A DNA stretch of 64,000 nt from Bradyrhizobium ontarionense (lineage in GTDB: Bacteria; Pseudomonadota; Alphaproteobacteria; Rhizobiales; Xanthobacteraceae). Positions 1 through 11,090 of this stretch are shown here, piece after piece; within the stretch, counting starts at the first letter, position 1, and the number at the start of each line of letters is the position of its first letter. Under the pieces are notes generated by a model. That model was given only the letters and a program-made list of their open reading frames with translations, was not told where the DNA came from and ran no database searches. A program made the position numbers and the translations under genes. The stretch covers positions 3,100,001-3,164,000 of the forward strand of contig NZ_CP088156.1 of NCBI RefSeq assembly GCF_021088345.1. Reading direction: 5' to 3'.

Positions 1-421
1 GGGTCGCATCGGGTGAGGCACGATGACGCGCGGCGTCATGGAAGGGCGGATTCATCAGGACCACGTCGACACTGTCGGACCCGAGCCCGGCGGCGGCGAA
101 GGCGGCGGCGTCCGCAGCCACATCGAGCACGGCGACATCCGCCTGCAGTTCGTTGGCGCGTGCATTGTCGCGCGCAAGGCTCGCCAGACCCGGCTCGCGC
201 TCGACCAGCGTCAGTGCGACGCCATCCACCCGCCTGGCCAGCGCCAGCCCGGCCGTTCCGACCCCGGCGCCGAGGTCGACCACGCGATCGCCCGGGCGCG
301 CGGCCGTGGCCGCCGCGAGCAGGATTGCATCATGGCCGGCGCGATGCCCCGAGGTCGGCTGCCGCAGCCGCAGCCGGCCACCGAGCACGGCGTCTTCGGA
401 GATGTCGGCGGCGTCACTCAT
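1..421 (-). CDS. TrmN6-like SAM-dependent methyltransferase, C-terminus cut off by the window edge
   Basis: About 140 codons are visible, reading leftward from an ATG at 421. The class I methyltransferase motif I VVDLGAGVGTAGLAL lies near residue 50 and the N6-adenine type motif IV NPPFHD near residue 122. This pairing fits the COG4123 family, whose E. coli member TrmN6 methylates A37 of tRNA1(Val). The start overlaps the end of the upstream DUF2007 gene by 8 bases, so the two are probably cotranscribed. The substrate cannot be read from the fragment; another N6-adenine or N5-glutamine methyltransferase remains possible. Confidence 0.8.
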   Translation of the reverse strand, partial: MSDAADISEDAVLGGRLRLRQPTSGHRAGHDAILLAAATAARPGDRVVDLGAGVGTAGLALARRVDGVALTLVEREPGLASLARDNARANELQADVAVLDVAADAAAFAAAGLGSDSVDVVLMNPPFHDAARHRASPDAT

Positions 422-641
422 CGGCGCGCAGTTCATGCGCGAGACCGGCCTCGGTGAGGAGACGGCGGGCCTCGACGTTGTCGTCCTCATGGACCAGGAT
501 CCGGCGCGGCAGAATGCCGAGCGAGCCCTCGATGATGCTCATGTTCTGGTCGAGCACGAGATGATGGATGTTGGCGCCGTCGAGCAGCGCCCCGATCGCC
601 GAAACCAGCACGATATCGTTGGTCCGAACCAATTCCTTCAA
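414..641 (-). CDS. DUF2007 family small protein
   Basis: This 75-residue protein begins MKELVRTNDIVLVSAIGALL and carries the compact fold-forming pattern of DUF2007, a family named putative signal-transducing protein with no established function. The start is a TTG, chosen because a GGAG lies about nine bases upstream and no in-frame ATG is available nearby. It overlaps the methyltransferase gene that follows on the same strand and is divergent from the prenyl synthase gene, leaving about 120 bases for both promoters. Confidence 0.8.
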   Translation of the reverse strand: MKELVRTNDIVLVSAIGALLDGANIHHLVLDQNMSIIEGSLGILPRRILVHEDDNVEARRLLTEAGLAHELRADE

Positions 642-762
642 TCGTTATGTCTCCGTGCCGGCTTGTGTCAAAGAAGGCTGGGTCAAGGTTCCGTGTCTGC
701 CCTTGCCGCGTGCAACGGCAGTTTCTATTGTCGTTGCCAGGATAGCAAAATTGGAGACCAGC

Positions 763-1773
763 GTGGCGGTTATCGTACCTTTCGAGAGCCCATCGGGAGC
801 TTCGATCGATGGGCTGGTCGGGCTGGTCGCAGCCGACATGGAACGGGTCAACACCACGATTCTGTCGCGGACCGGCTCCGACGTGACGATGATCCCGGAG
901 GTCGCCAATCACCTGATTTCCTCGGGCGGCAAGCGGCTGCGGCCGATGCTGACGCTCGCCATGGCGCACCTCACGGGATACCCGGGCGACGGACACATCA
1001 AGCTCGCCGCCGCGGTCGAATTCATGCACACGGCGACCCTTCTCCATGACGACGTGGTTGACGAGAGCGAAATGCGCCGGGGCAAATTGTCCGCGCGCAT
1101 GCTGTGGGGCAACGAGGCCAGCGTGCTGGTCGGCGACTTCCTGCTCGGGCAGGCGTTCCGCATGATGGTCGAGGTCGGCTCGCTGCGCGCGCTCGACATC
1201 CTGTCGGCCGCCGCGGCCACGATCGCCGAAGGCGAGGTGATGCAGCTCGCCGCCGCCAAGAACACCGCGACCACCGAGGACGAATATCTCGCCGTGATCC
1301 GCGGCAAGACGGCGGAGCTGTTCGCGGCCGCCTGCGAGGTCGGTCCGGTGCTCGCCGATCGCCCCAAGGCCGAGCAGGCCGCATCGCGCTCGTTCGGCAT
1401 GAATCTCGGCATCGCCTTCCAGCTCGTCGACGACGTGCTCGACTATGGCGGCAAGGCCGCCAAGCTCGGCAAGAACATCGGCGACGATTTCCGCGAGGGC
1501 AAGATCACGCTTCCGGTCGTGCTCGCGTTCCGCCGGGGCAGCGACAGCGAGCGCGCGTTCTGGATCAAGTCGCTGGAACGCGGCGAGATCAGCGATCATG
1601 ATCTCGATCATGCGATCGGGCTGATGAACAAGCACCGCGCGCTCGAGGACACGATCAGCCGCGCGCATCACTACGGCGCGATGGCGGTCGATGCGCTGGC
1701 GCTGTTCCCGGCCTCGCCGATGAAGGCGGCGCTCGGGCAGGTCGTGGCGTTCTGTTTGGCGCGGTCGCATTAG
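763..1773 (+). CDS. ispB: Octaprenyl/polyprenyl diphosphate synthase
   Basis: The protein is a trans-type polyprenyl diphosphate synthase that elongates farnesyl diphosphate with isopentenyl diphosphate to make the ubiquinone side chain. The first aspartate-rich motif LLHDDVVDE lies near residue 95 and the second, LVDDVLDYGG, near residue 221. The GGKRLRP substrate-binding motif comes early, near residue 48. A GTG at 763 gives 336 residues, the usual family length. The open frame reaches back to 568, but that extension has no family similarity and would run over the divergent DUF2007 gene. The chain length of the product is inferred from the family. Confidence 0.92.
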   Translation: MAVIVPFESPSGASIDGLVGLVAADMERVNTTILSRTGSDVTMIPEVANHLISSGGKRLRPMLTLAMAHLTGYPGDGHIKLAAAVEFMHTATLLHDDVVDESEMRRGKLSARMLWGNEASVLVGDFLLGQAFRMMVEVGSLRALDILSAAAATIAEGEVMQLAAAKNTATTEDEYLAVIRGKTAELFAAACEVGPVLADRPKAEQAASRSFGMNLGIAFQLVDDVLDYGGKAAKLGKNIGDDFREGKITLPVVLAFRRGSDSERAFWIKSLERGEISDHDLDHAIGLMNKHRALEDTISRAHHYGAMAVDALALFPASPMKAALGQVVAFCLARSH

Positions 1774-1790
1774 TGACCAACACACACGCG

Positions 1791-1839
1791 GTCATGCCCC
1801 GCGAAGGCCGGGCATCCAGTACACCGCGGTGCTCATGAC
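1791..1839. repeat. Short palindromic repeat, gtcatgcccc type
   Basis: The 3' side of ispB carries nested inverted arms: ATGCCC and GGGCAT around a short spacer, enclosed by GTCATG and CATGAC. Similar gtcatgcccgcg…gggcatccagta text recurs at 46425 next to the second copy of the longer palindrome, so the two elements may travel together or mark a preferred site. Confidence 0.55.
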
Positions 1840-1840
1840 T

Positions 1841-2022
1841 GCGCCCTCTCCCCTTGCGGGCGAGGGCATGTCGGACAGAGCGGCAAACTCGGTCGGGTGA
1901 GGGGTATGCCTCCACGAGCGTTGTTTGCGGAGAGATACCCCTTACCCAACCGAGTGCGTTGATGGGCCGGCGATGCCCTCTCCCGCAAGGGGAGAGGGCG
2001 CTGTATCGCGCAGGCGCTCGGA
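1841..2022. repeat. Long interrupted palindrome, copy 1
   Basis: The outer arms read CCCTCTCCCCTTGCGGG and CCCGCAAGGGGAGAGGG, and an inner pair is built on the ggtcgggtgaggggt motif and its complement. The reverse complement of this block matches 46095-46285 over nearly its whole length, including the flanking gagcgcctgcgcgatacagc segment, so the window holds two copies in opposite orientation. It sits between the converging ends of ispB and ispE, where a folded RNA could act as a two-way terminator. No gene lies inside it. Confidence 0.75.
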
Positions 2023-2034
2023 GACTGTACGCAG

Positions 2035-2955
2035 CTAACTCAGCGTCCCCGCGTGCACCCACCACTCGGGGTGCGCGGCTGCAATCTGTGCGCCGGCGGA
2101 CTTTGCATCGGCGTCGCTGCCATAGATCGCGAAACATGTCGCGCCTGAGCCGGACATCCGCGCCAGCAGGACGCCGCCGCTTGCACGCAGCGAGTCGAGC
2201 ACGGTGCCGATGATTGGCTGCACCTTCAGCGCCGGCGGCTCGAGGTCGTTGCGCACCTCTCCGAGCGCATCGACCCAGTCGCTGACCGACGCACCGGCCC
2301 CTGGCCACGCCGGCGCCGTCAGCACGTCGGTCACGCCGACCAGAAGTTCACCCGGCTTCAGGCCGAGCGCCTGGAAGACGTCCTTGGTCGCCACCGGCAC
2401 GCGCGGATTGATCATCACGCACGGCAGCACCGGCAGATCGAGCGGCAGCAGATTTTCCCCGACACCGGTCATGGTGCAGGCGCGTGACGCGACGCAGACC
2501 GGCACGTCGGCTCCGGTCTGCAGCGCCACGGCGACCAGCCGCGGATCATCCAACGCAAGACCATTGCGCCGCGCCAGCAGCCGCAGCGCGGCCGCTGCAT
2601 CGGCCGAACCGCCGCCGATCCCGGCCGCGACCGGCAGCACCTTCTCCAGCGTGAAGGCGCCGAGCTCCAGCCCGGGAACGGCCTCGCTGAGCAGGCGCGC
2701 GGCCTTCAGCACCAGATTGTCCGAGGTTTCGCCGCAGGCTCCAGCCAGAGGACCGATCGTGGTCAGCGTCAGCTCGGAACCGGGCACGAGGCTGAGCTGA
2801 TCCGCACAGTCGGCGAAGGCGACGACGCTTTCGAGATCATGGTAGCCGTCGCCCCTGCGGCCGACGACGCGCAGGGTCAGATTGACTTTGGCGCGCCCCG
2901 TCTCGCGAAGCGCGCCTTGATTGCTGGACGCCAACATCGGCGCAAAGTCCCCCAA
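2035..2955 (-). CDS. ispE: 4-diphosphocytidyl-2-C-methyl-D-erythritol kinase
   Basis: IspE phosphorylates the 2-hydroxyl of CDP-methylerythritol in the MEP pathway, which supplies isopentenyl diphosphate to enzymes such as the IspB encoded next door. The GHMP-kinase signature LPVAAGIGGGSADAA is at residues 107-121, the N-terminal AKVNLTL substrate strand at 22-28, and the third kinase motif SGSGATCF toward the C-terminus. At 306 residues it is of normal length; the ATG at 2937 (residue 7) is an alternative start. It lies just downstream of the TPR gene on the same strand, with a 14-base gap that suggests cotranscription. Confidence 0.93.
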   Translation of the reverse strand: MGDFAPMLASSNQGALRETGRAKVNLTLRVVGRRGDGYHDLESVVAFADCADQLSLVPGSELTLTTIGPLAGACGETSDNLVLKAARLLSEAVPGLELGAFTLEKVLPVAAGIGGGSADAAAALRLLARRNGLALDDPRLVAVALQTGADVPVCVASRACTMTGVGENLLPLDLPVLPCVMINPRVPVATKDVFQALGLKPGELLVGVTDVLTAPAWPGAGASVSDWVDALGEVRNDLEPPALKVQPIIGTVLDSLRASGGVLLARMSGSGATCFAIYGSDADAKSAGAQIAAAHPEWWVHAGTLS

Positions 2956-2969
2956 GATTGAGCGGCGAC

Positions 2970-4769
2970 TTAGCCGCCCTTGCCGTCGTCCTTCTTGGCG
3001 TCGGACGGTGCGTCCTTGGTGTCCGCGCTCGCTGCCGCCGGAGCGGGATCGTCGGTCAGGCCGTTCTGGATCTTGGCCTCGATCTTCGGCAGCTCTTCAG
3101 CCTCCGGCTTCAGGTCACGGGCATGGGCCCACTGGAACTTCGCTTCCAGCTTGCGGCCGATACGCCAATAGGCGTCGCCGAGATGGTCGTTGATGGTCGG
3201 GTCCTCGGGCTTCAGATCGATCGCGCGCTCGAGGTTCTTCACCGCCTCTTCGTAGTTACCGATGCGATAATAGGCCCAGCCGAGCGAGTCGACGATGTAG
3301 CCATCGTCCGGCCGCTGCTCGACGGCGCGCTTGATCATCTTCATGCCTTCGTCGAGGTTGACGCCCTGGTCGATCCAGGAATAGCCGAGATAGTTGAGCA
3401 CGTGGGGCTGATCGGGCTGCAGCTCGAGCGCCTTGCGCATGTCGGCTTCGGCCTTGGGCCACTGCTTGGAGCGCTCCAGGCAGATGCCGCGATAGTAGTA
3501 ATAGACGCTGTTGGCCTTGTCGTTGTTCGCAGGCAGCGCGTCGACGCCGAGCGAATAGGTCTTGGCGCAATCGGCGAATTTCTTGCGGCCGCGCTCGACG
3601 TTGCCGAGCGCCATGATCCCTTCGAGATCCTTCGAATCCTGGGCGATCACGTCCTTGAGAATCTTGATCGCCTCGTCGCCGCGGTCGGCGCTGTCGAGAT
3701 CGGTTGCGAGCTGGATCTGCGCGTTGCGCTTGAGCGGCGAGCTTGCCGGCACCCGCTCATAGACCTTGATCGCCATCTGCGGCTTCTTCACGGTCTCGTA
3801 GAGATCGGCCAGCGACAGCAGCGCCAACGGATGATTCGGCTGCAGATGCAGCGCGAGCTGCAGATAGACCAGGGCGAGATCCTCGCCGCCGCGGCGGCTC
3901 AGCGTCGCGCCGATGCCGTACAGCGCTTCGGCAGCGCCGGCCTGCGCCGAATCGATCAGCGGCGGCAGCTTCTTGCCGGCCTTGATCTCACGCAGGCCGT
4001 CCTGCACCAGCGGGTGACGCGCGAGCTTCTTGTCGAAGGCCTCGTAGATCGCGGTCGCCGCCGCCGCATCCTTGTTGCGCGACAGCCAGTGCGCATAGGC
4101 TTCGGTGATGCGCAGCATCGAATCGTCGAGCTTGTAGGCGCGCTCGAAGCGCACGCCGGCTTCCTTGTCCTTGCCGGCCAGCTCCCAGATCATGCCGGCA
4201 TGCAGGTCCTTGAACAGCGGGTACCATTCGGGGCCCGTCAGCTTGTCGATGTTGGCGACCGCGGTCTTGGCGTCGCCGGCGCCCGCAGCTGCCCACGCCG
4301 ACAGCAGGGTCGCGACCAGATCCGTGATCGGACCGCGCACGGACTGGTTGATGTTGGTCTGGGCTGCAGCGTACTTCTTCTGCTTGATGTCCTGCACGCC
4401 GACGACCAGCCGCGCGATGCGGTTCGACTTGTCGACCGTGAGCACGCGTTCGGCGAGCTTGACGGCTTCGTCGATGTCGCCGTCGGCGACCGACGAGATG
4501 AAGGCACGATCGAGCAGCTCGTTGTTCTTGGGATCGCTGCGCAGCGCCGAACGGTAGAACGCAGCTGCGGAGGCCGCATCGCGCTCGACACTGGCATGGC
4601 GCGCCGCCAGATAGCTGCCGGACGTGGTGAGCGCCTTCAGATCGACGCCGGTCGGAAATTTCGCGGTGTTATCCGCCGGGTGATCCGGCGTCTGGGCCAG
4701 GACGGTACCGGGGAGCAGCAAGGCAGCAACGGCAACGGCGGTCCAGCGATTGCAACGAATTGATAACAT
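2970..4769 (-). CDS. Exported tetratricopeptide-repeat protein
   Basis: The protein is about 600 residues long. From the ATG at 4769 it opens with a signal peptide (MLSIRCNRWTAVAVAALLLP followed by a VLAQ cleavage-like site), followed by helical TPR repeats for most of its length; clear repeats such as PHVLNYLGYSWIDQG and DGYIVDSLGWAYYRIG lie in the C-terminal third. The tail is rich in Ala, Asp and Lys. A GTG at 4814 would add 15 residues ahead of the signal sequence and is less likely. The protein presumably acts as a periplasmic or membrane-attached scaffold; no enzyme motif is visible and its partner is unknown. Confidence 0.85.
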   Translation of the reverse strand: MLSIRCNRWTAVAVAALLLPGTVLAQTPDHPADNTAKFPTGVDLKALTTSGSYLAARHASVERDAASAAAFYRSALRSDPKNNELLDRAFISSVADGDIDEAVKLAERVLTVDKSNRIARLVVGVQDIKQKKYAAAQTNINQSVRGPITDLVATLLSAWAAAGAGDAKTAVANIDKLTGPEWYPLFKDLHAGMIWELAGKDKEAGVRFERAYKLDDSMLRITEAYAHWLSRNKDAAAATAIYEAFDKKLARHPLVQDGLREIKAGKKLPPLIDSAQAGAAEALYGIGATLSRRGGEDLALVYLQLALHLQPNHPLALLSLADLYETVKKPQMAIKVYERVPASSPLKRNAQIQLATDLDSADRGDEAIKILKDVIAQDSKDLEGIMALGNVERGRKKFADCAKTYSLGVDALPANNDKANSVYYYYRGICLERSKQWPKAEADMRKALELQPDQPHVLNYLGYSWIDQGVNLDEGMKMIKRAVEQRPDDGYIVDSLGWAYYRIGNYEEAVKNLERAIDLKPEDPTINDHLGDAYWRIGRKLEAKFQWAHARDLKPEAEELPKIEAKIQNGLTDDPAPAAASADTKDAPSDAKKDDGKGG

Positions 4770-5010
4770 CACGGTGCGCTCTGATTGTTGGAAAGGACTG
4801 GTCGTCTCGGACACAAACCCGGTCGGCAGCTCTTCAAGGCGCCGACAATGCCGCGTTTAGCGGCCAACCGCAAGGATCTGCAGGATATTCGGGTCAGCCG
4901 GTAGCCCCTTTGGCAAAGGTCACCTGCGTCAAACCGCGGCAGTATGGCCGTATCGTGGCCGGTCACCCCTCCCGGGGCGACCGCCTCACGCAATCGTGCG
5001 TTAATCCGCG

Positions 5011-6669
<1,659 letters not shown>

Positions 6670-6792
6670 GTTTCTCGATCTCAGGCCCGGCTAGTGTTCC
6701 GGCATCAACATTCGCATCCCCCCTCCGGGCGGCACTTCAGCGAATGTCGGCGCCAAAGGACTAGCTAAGTTATTGTTGCTATTGCAGCTTTG

Positions 6793-6844
6793 GATTTGAA
6801 ATTTGCACGGCGATCTCGCGGCGGGGAGATGCAAACGTCAAATC
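6793..6844. promoter_or_regulatory. Inverted repeat between divergent genes
   Basis: Two 15-base arms, gatttgaaatttgca at 6793-6807 and tgcaaacgtcaaatc at 6830-6844, match in 13 of 15 positions as inverted copies with a 22-base spacer. The block is more A+T-rich than the flanking sequence and lies in the 300-base space between the ETF oxidoreductase and the glycosylase, together with a run of seven T at about 6871. An operator or an RNA hairpin are both possible. Nothing else stands out in this intergenic stretch. Confidence 0.4.
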
Positions 6845-6977
6845 CGCTGCACTAGGGCGTTCCGTCCCTTTTTTTGGGTCATTCCAATCCCTTGTTTCCG
6901 ATTTTTCCGGGCAGGACAACCACGGAAATGCATTCCGTCATGCGCCAATGCGGCGTAAACAGACGTATCGACCGATC

Positions 6978-7799
6978 ATGATGACCCTCGAGCCCCTCCC
7001 CGACGTCCGGCAACTGCTCGCCTTCTATCTGGAGGCCGGGGTCGATTGCGCGCTCGCCGACGAGCCTATCAATCGGCTGGTGGAGCCCGAGGCGATGCCT
7101 GCGCCCGCCGCTGTCGCCCGCCAGACCGCGGCGGCGCCGGCCGGCAGGCTGGCAGCGCCGGCGGTCATTCCGCCCCGCGGCGAACCGCCGCCCCCGCCGG
7201 AGACAGCGATCGCCTCGGCCCGCGAGGCCGCGCGCACCGCGCCGACCCTGGAGGCGCTGCGTGCTCTGCTCGAGACCTTCGACGGCTGTTCGCTGAAGCA
7301 AACCGCTTCACGGCTGGTGTTCGCCGACGGCAATCCGCAGGCGCGCATCATGCTGGTGGGCGAGGCGCCGGGCCGTGACGAGGACATCGAGGGGCTGCCC
7401 TTCGTCGGCCGCTCCGGCAAGCTGCTCGACCGCATGATCAGCGCCATCGGGCTCGACCGCAGCAAGGTCTATATCGCCAACGTCATCCCGTGGCGGCCGC
7501 CGGGCAACCGGACGCCGACGCCGCAGGAGACGCAGATCTGCCTGCCCTTCATCCGCCGCCAGATCGAGCTGGTCGATCCCGACGTGCTGGTGACGCTCGG
7601 CAATCCGTCGACCCAGGCGTTGCTCGGGACGACCGAAGGCATCATGCGCACGCGCGGCAAATGGCGCGACTACGACACCGGAAAACGGACCATCCGCGCG
7701 ATCGCGACGTTCCATCCCGCCTATCTTCTGCGCTCGCCATCCTACAAGCGGTTGTCGTGGCAGGACCTGCGCGCGATCGCAAAGGTGTTGCCGGCCTGA
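6978..7799 (+). CDS. Uracil-DNA glycosylase, family 4-like
   Basis: This is a base-excision repair enzyme that removes uracil from DNA. The catalytic and uracil-binding motif [17 protein letters not shown] begins near residue 129 and the second active-site motif HPAYLLR near residue 246, matching family 4 and related glycosylases. A Pro/Ala-rich linker fills roughly residues 35-80 before the catalytic domain. The paired N-terminal iron-sulfur cysteines of classical family 4 are not obvious: only one Cys is seen in the GCSLKQTA segment. Two adjacent ATGs at 6978 and 6981 are candidate starts; an upstream in-frame start at 6948 is less likely. Confidence 0.85.
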   Translation: MMTLEPLPDVRQLLAFYLEAGVDCALADEPINRLVEPEAMPAPAAVARQTAAAPAGRLAAPAVIPPRGEPPPPPETAIASAREAARTAPTLEALRALLETFDGCSLKQTASRLVFADGNPQARIMLVGEAPGRDEDIEGLPFVGRSGKLLDRMISAIGLDRSKVYIANVIPWRPPGNRTPTPQETQICLPFIRRQIELVDPDVLVTLGNPSTQALLGTTEGIMRTRGKWRDYDTGKRTIRAIATFHPAYLLRSPSYKRLSWQDLRAIAKVLPA

Positions 7800-7818
7800 T
7801 GCCCGCGGCGCCCCGAGT

Positions 7819-8445
7819 TCAGGTCTCGGCTGCGGGCGCAGTGATCTGCGAAAGCCCATAACGGCGCGCCAGGTAATGCGCGAGCCACTCGCGTTCGATC
7901 TCACTGGCGCCTCGCGCAAGATCAAGACGCTCGGCACCAGCATCGACCGTGAGGCGGTTGCCCGAATCGGTCTCCCGGAGGCGCAGCGACTGGAGCTGCC
8001 TTTGCGTCAGCTCAATCCGAATTCGCTTCGGAAACAGCGTTCTGAAGCCGTCGCGGACTCCCTTCGACCGGCCCTGCTCGCCATTGTTGAATTCGAATGG
8101 GGCAACGCCTGAATCGTAAGACAGGCTGCTCCGACTGAGGGCGAGGGTCTCGGGAACGGTCGGACGAAACGAACGATACCCGGTCGCAGCGGCGAAGATG
8201 CCGCCGATGGTCCAGGCGCCAAGCCAGAACACGAGAAATGCGGAACCTTGCCCGGACGTGATCTTGGACCAGGCGGAGGTCCATCCCACGGCCCAGCCGC
8301 CAAGCCAGAACAGCAGAAACAGCCCGCCGAAATAGCGCGTCGGGCTGCCGGCCTGGGGAATGCGGATGATCGGATGCACCCCTCCCCCGGAGATCGTGAT
8401 CCGAGAGCCATCAGGGGGGTTCAGGTCCATGCCGGCTGCTCCCAA
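7819..8445 (-). CDS. Two-helix membrane protein of unknown function
   Basis: The 208-residue protein has two hydrophobic segments at about residues 38-58 and 68-88, each built around a repeated FLLFWLGGWAVG / FLVFWLGAWTIG pattern, then a soluble C-terminal domain rich in charged residues. The second half resembles membrane proteins with a PH-like domain of bacterial type, but I do not recognise the family with confidence. It runs tail to tail with the glycosylase gene and lies 21 bases downstream of the GT39-like gene. Confidence 0.6.
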   Translation of the reverse strand: MGAAGMDLNPPDGSRITISGGGVHPIIRIPQAGSPTRYFGGLFLLFWLGGWAVGWTSAWSKITSGQGSAFLVFWLGAWTIGGIFAAATGYRSFRPTVPETLALSRSSLSYDSGVAPFEFNNGEQGRSKGVRDGFRTLFPKRIRIELTQRQLQSLRLRETDSGNRLTVDAGAERLDLARGASEIEREWLAHYLARRYGLSQITAPAAET

Positions 8446-8466
8446 CCATCCCTTCGATCGATCACA

Positions 8467-10029
8467 TCACGGCCCCTTCGGCCGGACGATGGCCCAGCCG
8501 ACCCGCAGCAGCGGCTGCCGGCCGTTGACCAGCCAGTCGAAGCTGCGCGGCACCTCGGGCACGAGGCCCGGAAAGCGACTGATCACCTCCGGCGGCGGCG
8601 TGCCCGCCGTATCGGACGCGCGCCAAACCACGATGCCGCCGCTCTCGGCGAATTTGGCGGCCGTCAGCCAAGGCGTCCGTTGCGGGGCGGCATCGAGGAA
8701 GAGGTGCGCCCGGCGGCGGCCGAGCGAAATCAGACTCGCCAGTTGCGGGTCGCCGGCGACGGCCTGCAGCCGCTGATTGGTGCGGCGCTCGAAGCTGTCG
8801 ACGAAGAAGCGGGCGATGTCGCGGGCCGGCATCGCGGTCACGACCTCGCCGTCGCCGGCCCAGGGCAGCACGACCGCGCTGCCGGCGACGAGAATGGCGG
8901 GCGCCGCAATCGCGGCCGCCCACACCGCACGCAGGAGCCGCTGGCGCCGCAGGTAGATCAAGTCGCCTGACGCGACCACCATGGCAAGGCCGACCATCAT
9001 CAGCGTGACCGCAGGCCCTCCGAGCACGGTGGGCAGGCCGAACAGACCCGAGATCAGGCTGCCGGCCACCGCCGGCGCGATCGCGAAGCAGTAGACGAAA
9101 TCGCGCCCGAGCGGCGGCACCGGTGGACGATAGATGATCGGCGCGTCGGTTTCGCTGCGGCCAGGCCAGTTGGCATCCAGCAGGACCAGAAGCAGAACGG
9201 CCGAGATCGCCAGCAGCAGCCCACCGCCAAGTGTGAGCCAATGCCTGGCGCGCACCGCGAGCTCCGCAAGCGGAGGCAGCGCGGGTAGCCCGACACTGTC
9301 GGCCCGCAGCACGAAGATGAGATAGGGCAGCGCCAGCACCAGCACCACGAGCAGCGCGAACAGCGGATCGAACGATCGCAACACCCGACGGCCCTGCACG
9401 GTCGAGACCACGAAGCCCGCGATCAGGAGCAGCAGCCCGATCGCGGCCGACGTGGTTAGCAACAGCAATCCGGCTTCGATCGACCAGGCGAACCAGGCAT
9501 TGCGCCGGCCCAGCCCGAGGATCTGCCAGCTGTGGAGCAGCAACAGCGCCCAGAGCGGACGCGCCAGCACGTCAGGACCGAATTCGAGGGTCGGAACGCC
9601 GAACGCAGTGATGGTCATCGTCAGCAGCACGGCCAGTACCGCCTGCTGGCCGCCGACGATCGCGCGCGCCAGCAGATACACGCCCCACAACGTCAGGGCC
9701 GAGCACAGCACGGAAAGGAGGTAGACACCGAACAAATGGTTGCCGGCGGCGCGATAGGCGATGTCGGCAAGCCAGAACGACAGCGGCGGCCCCAGATCGG
9801 TGCCGACCTGGTACTCCCGGCCGAACGCGAGGGAGGTCGCAAGCTCGCCCGGAGGGCTGCGATAGAGCACCATGGCGACGCCGAGCCACAGCATGGCCTG
9901 GCATAACACCACGATCACGACCACCAGCCGCGGCCGCGCGCGGATCAGTTCGACAACCAGGGACGTGAAACGCATGAACGGCTGGATCGCTTGGGACGTC
10001 GAGGAGAGGCCGGCAGGACCGTCCCTCAT
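8467..10029 (-). CDS. Integral-membrane glycosyltransferase, GT39/ArnT-like
   Basis: About ten hydrophobic segments span the first 400 residues, and a short extracytoplasmic-type domain of about 120 residues forms the C-terminus. The acidic pair after the first membrane segment (FGREYQVGTDLGPPL…) and the overall layout resemble Dol-P-Man/ArnT-type glycosyltransferases, which use polyprenyl-phosphate sugars as donors. The sugar and acceptor are unknown. The start is uncertain: a GTG at 10086, an ATG at 10029 (used here) and an ATG at 9975, just before the first membrane helix, are all possible, and none has a strong ribosome-binding site. Confidence 0.7.
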   Translation of the reverse strand: MRDGPAGLSSTSQAIQPFMRFTSLVVELIRARPRLVVVIVVLCQAMLWLGVAMVLYRSPPGELATSLAFGREYQVGTDLGPPLSFWLADIAYRAAGNHLFGVYLLSVLCSALTLWGVYLLARAIVGGQQAVLAVLLTMTITAFGVPTLEFGPDVLARPLWALLLLHSWQILGLGRRNAWFAWSIEAGLLLLTTSAAIGLLLLIAGFVVSTVQGRRVLRSFDPLFALLVVLVLALPYLIFVLRADSVGLPALPPLAELAVRARHWLTLGGGLLLAISAVLLLVLLDANWPGRSETDAPIIYRPPVPPLGRDFVYCFAIAPAVAGSLISGLFGLPTVLGGPAVTLMMVGLAMVVASGDLIYLRRQRLLRAVWAAAIAAPAILVAGSAVVLPWAGDGEVVTAMPARDIARFFVDSFERRTNQRLQAVAGDPQLASLISLGRRRAHLFLDAAPQRTPWLTAAKFAESGGIVVWRASDTAGTPPPEVISRFPGLVPEVPRSFDWLVNGRQPLLRVGWAIVRPKGP

Positions 10030-10174
10030 CCGCAGCAGCCTCGCTGTCCCGACGCCCACGATCGATGCCACATGATCGGGGCGCACAAGATCGCCCCCGC
10101 TGCGAGGAGTGACACATCGTGCCGGTTGGCTGACTTAAGCTATTAAGACCGCGGCGCTGGCGAGGCAACCGGCA

Positions 10175-11017
10175 TCACAGGCCGATGGATATTTCGCTGG
10201 ACGTGACGACCGTGATCTCCGCCAACAGGTCCGGCTCGCGCTGCACGGTCGAGGGCTGGTGCTTCTGGCGCGCCGCCACGACCGGTGCAAACAGGCTGCG
10301 GTGATGCACCGACGGGCCCAGCCGGTCGAGCGCGGCGAGATGCTCCGGCACCCCGTAGCCCTTGTGCTGCTCGAAGCCGTAGCCGGGGCAATCCTGCGCC
10401 AGGGCGCACATCAGCCGGTCCCGCGTCACCTTGGCCACGATCGACGCCGCCGCGATCGACATCACGAGGCCGTCACCGCCGATCACCGCGTCGCAGGCGC
10501 AGTCGACATCGATGCGGTCGCGACCGTCGACGAACACGTGCTTCGGAGCCTCCGGCAGCGCCTTGACGGCGCGCGACAGCGCCCAAAGCGAGGCGCGCAG
10601 GATGTTGTCGCGATCGATTCGCGCCGGCGAGGCGAAGGCGACCGCGAACGCCGAAGTCTTGCAGATCTTGTCGAACAGCGCCTCGCGCTGCTCGGCGCTC
10701 AGCCGCTTGGAATCATCGAGACCCTTCGGGATGCGCGCGGGATCGAGAATGACGGCCGCAGCGACCACGGGCCCCGCGAGCGGACCACGTCCCGCCTCGT
10801 CACAGCCGGCCACCGGCCAGACGCCTTGCTTCAGCAGCGCACGCTCGCGCCGGAAGCTCGGCGGCGACACCGCGATGACGCCCTTGCCGAGCTTTGCGCC
10901 GGCCTTGCCCGCGCCGTTCTCGGCGGCCACTTTCGCAGCGCCCTTGGCAGCGGCCTTCGTAGCAGTGCTGGTAGCAGCCTTCGCCCTGCCCGGCTTCTTC
11001 GCTTGATCCCGAATCAT
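10175..11017 (-). CDS. rnhB: Ribonuclease HII with a Lys/Ala-rich N-terminal extension
   Basis: RNase HII cleaves RNA in RNA-DNA hybrids and excises single ribonucleotides from DNA. The active-site motif [18 protein letters not shown] contains the conserved DE pair at residues 73-74, with the later acidic residue in the FVDGRDRID region and the [14 protein letters not shown] motif downstream. From the ATG at 11017 the protein has 280 residues, of which the first 45 or so are a low-complexity stretch of lysine and alanine absent from short homologues. A longer open frame reaches 11200, but it would overlap the VOC gene completely at its end. Confidence 0.92.
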   Translation of the reverse strand: MIRDQAKKPGRAKAATSTATKAAAKGAAKVAAENGAGKAGAKLGKGVIAVSPPSFRRERALLKQGVWPVAGCDEAGRGPLAGPVVAAAVILDPARIPKGLDDSKRLSAEQREALFDKICKTSAFAVAFASPARIDRDNILRASLWALSRAVKALPEAPKHVFVDGRDRIDVDCACDAVIGGDGLVMSIAAASIVAKVTRDRLMCALAQDCPGYGFEQHKGYGVPEHLAALDRLGPSVHHRSLFAPVVAARQKHQPSTVQREPDLLAEITVVTSSEISIGL

Positions 11018-11090
11018 GGCCGGCATGGTGCGTAACGGGCTTCGCCCGCGCAACCCGGAACCGGCGGCAATTCCCGCTATTCGCAGCCCA

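Noticed and set aside
1841..2022. CRISPR array or tRNA at the long palindromes
   Set aside because: The elements are single interrupted palindromes without regularly spaced units, and no cloverleaf or CCA-type acceptor pairing is visible.
2958..4763. Plus-strand open frame of about 600 codons opposite the TPR protein
   Set aside because: The repeats on the minus strand generate a mirrored pseudo-periodicity; no independent coding evidence is seen.
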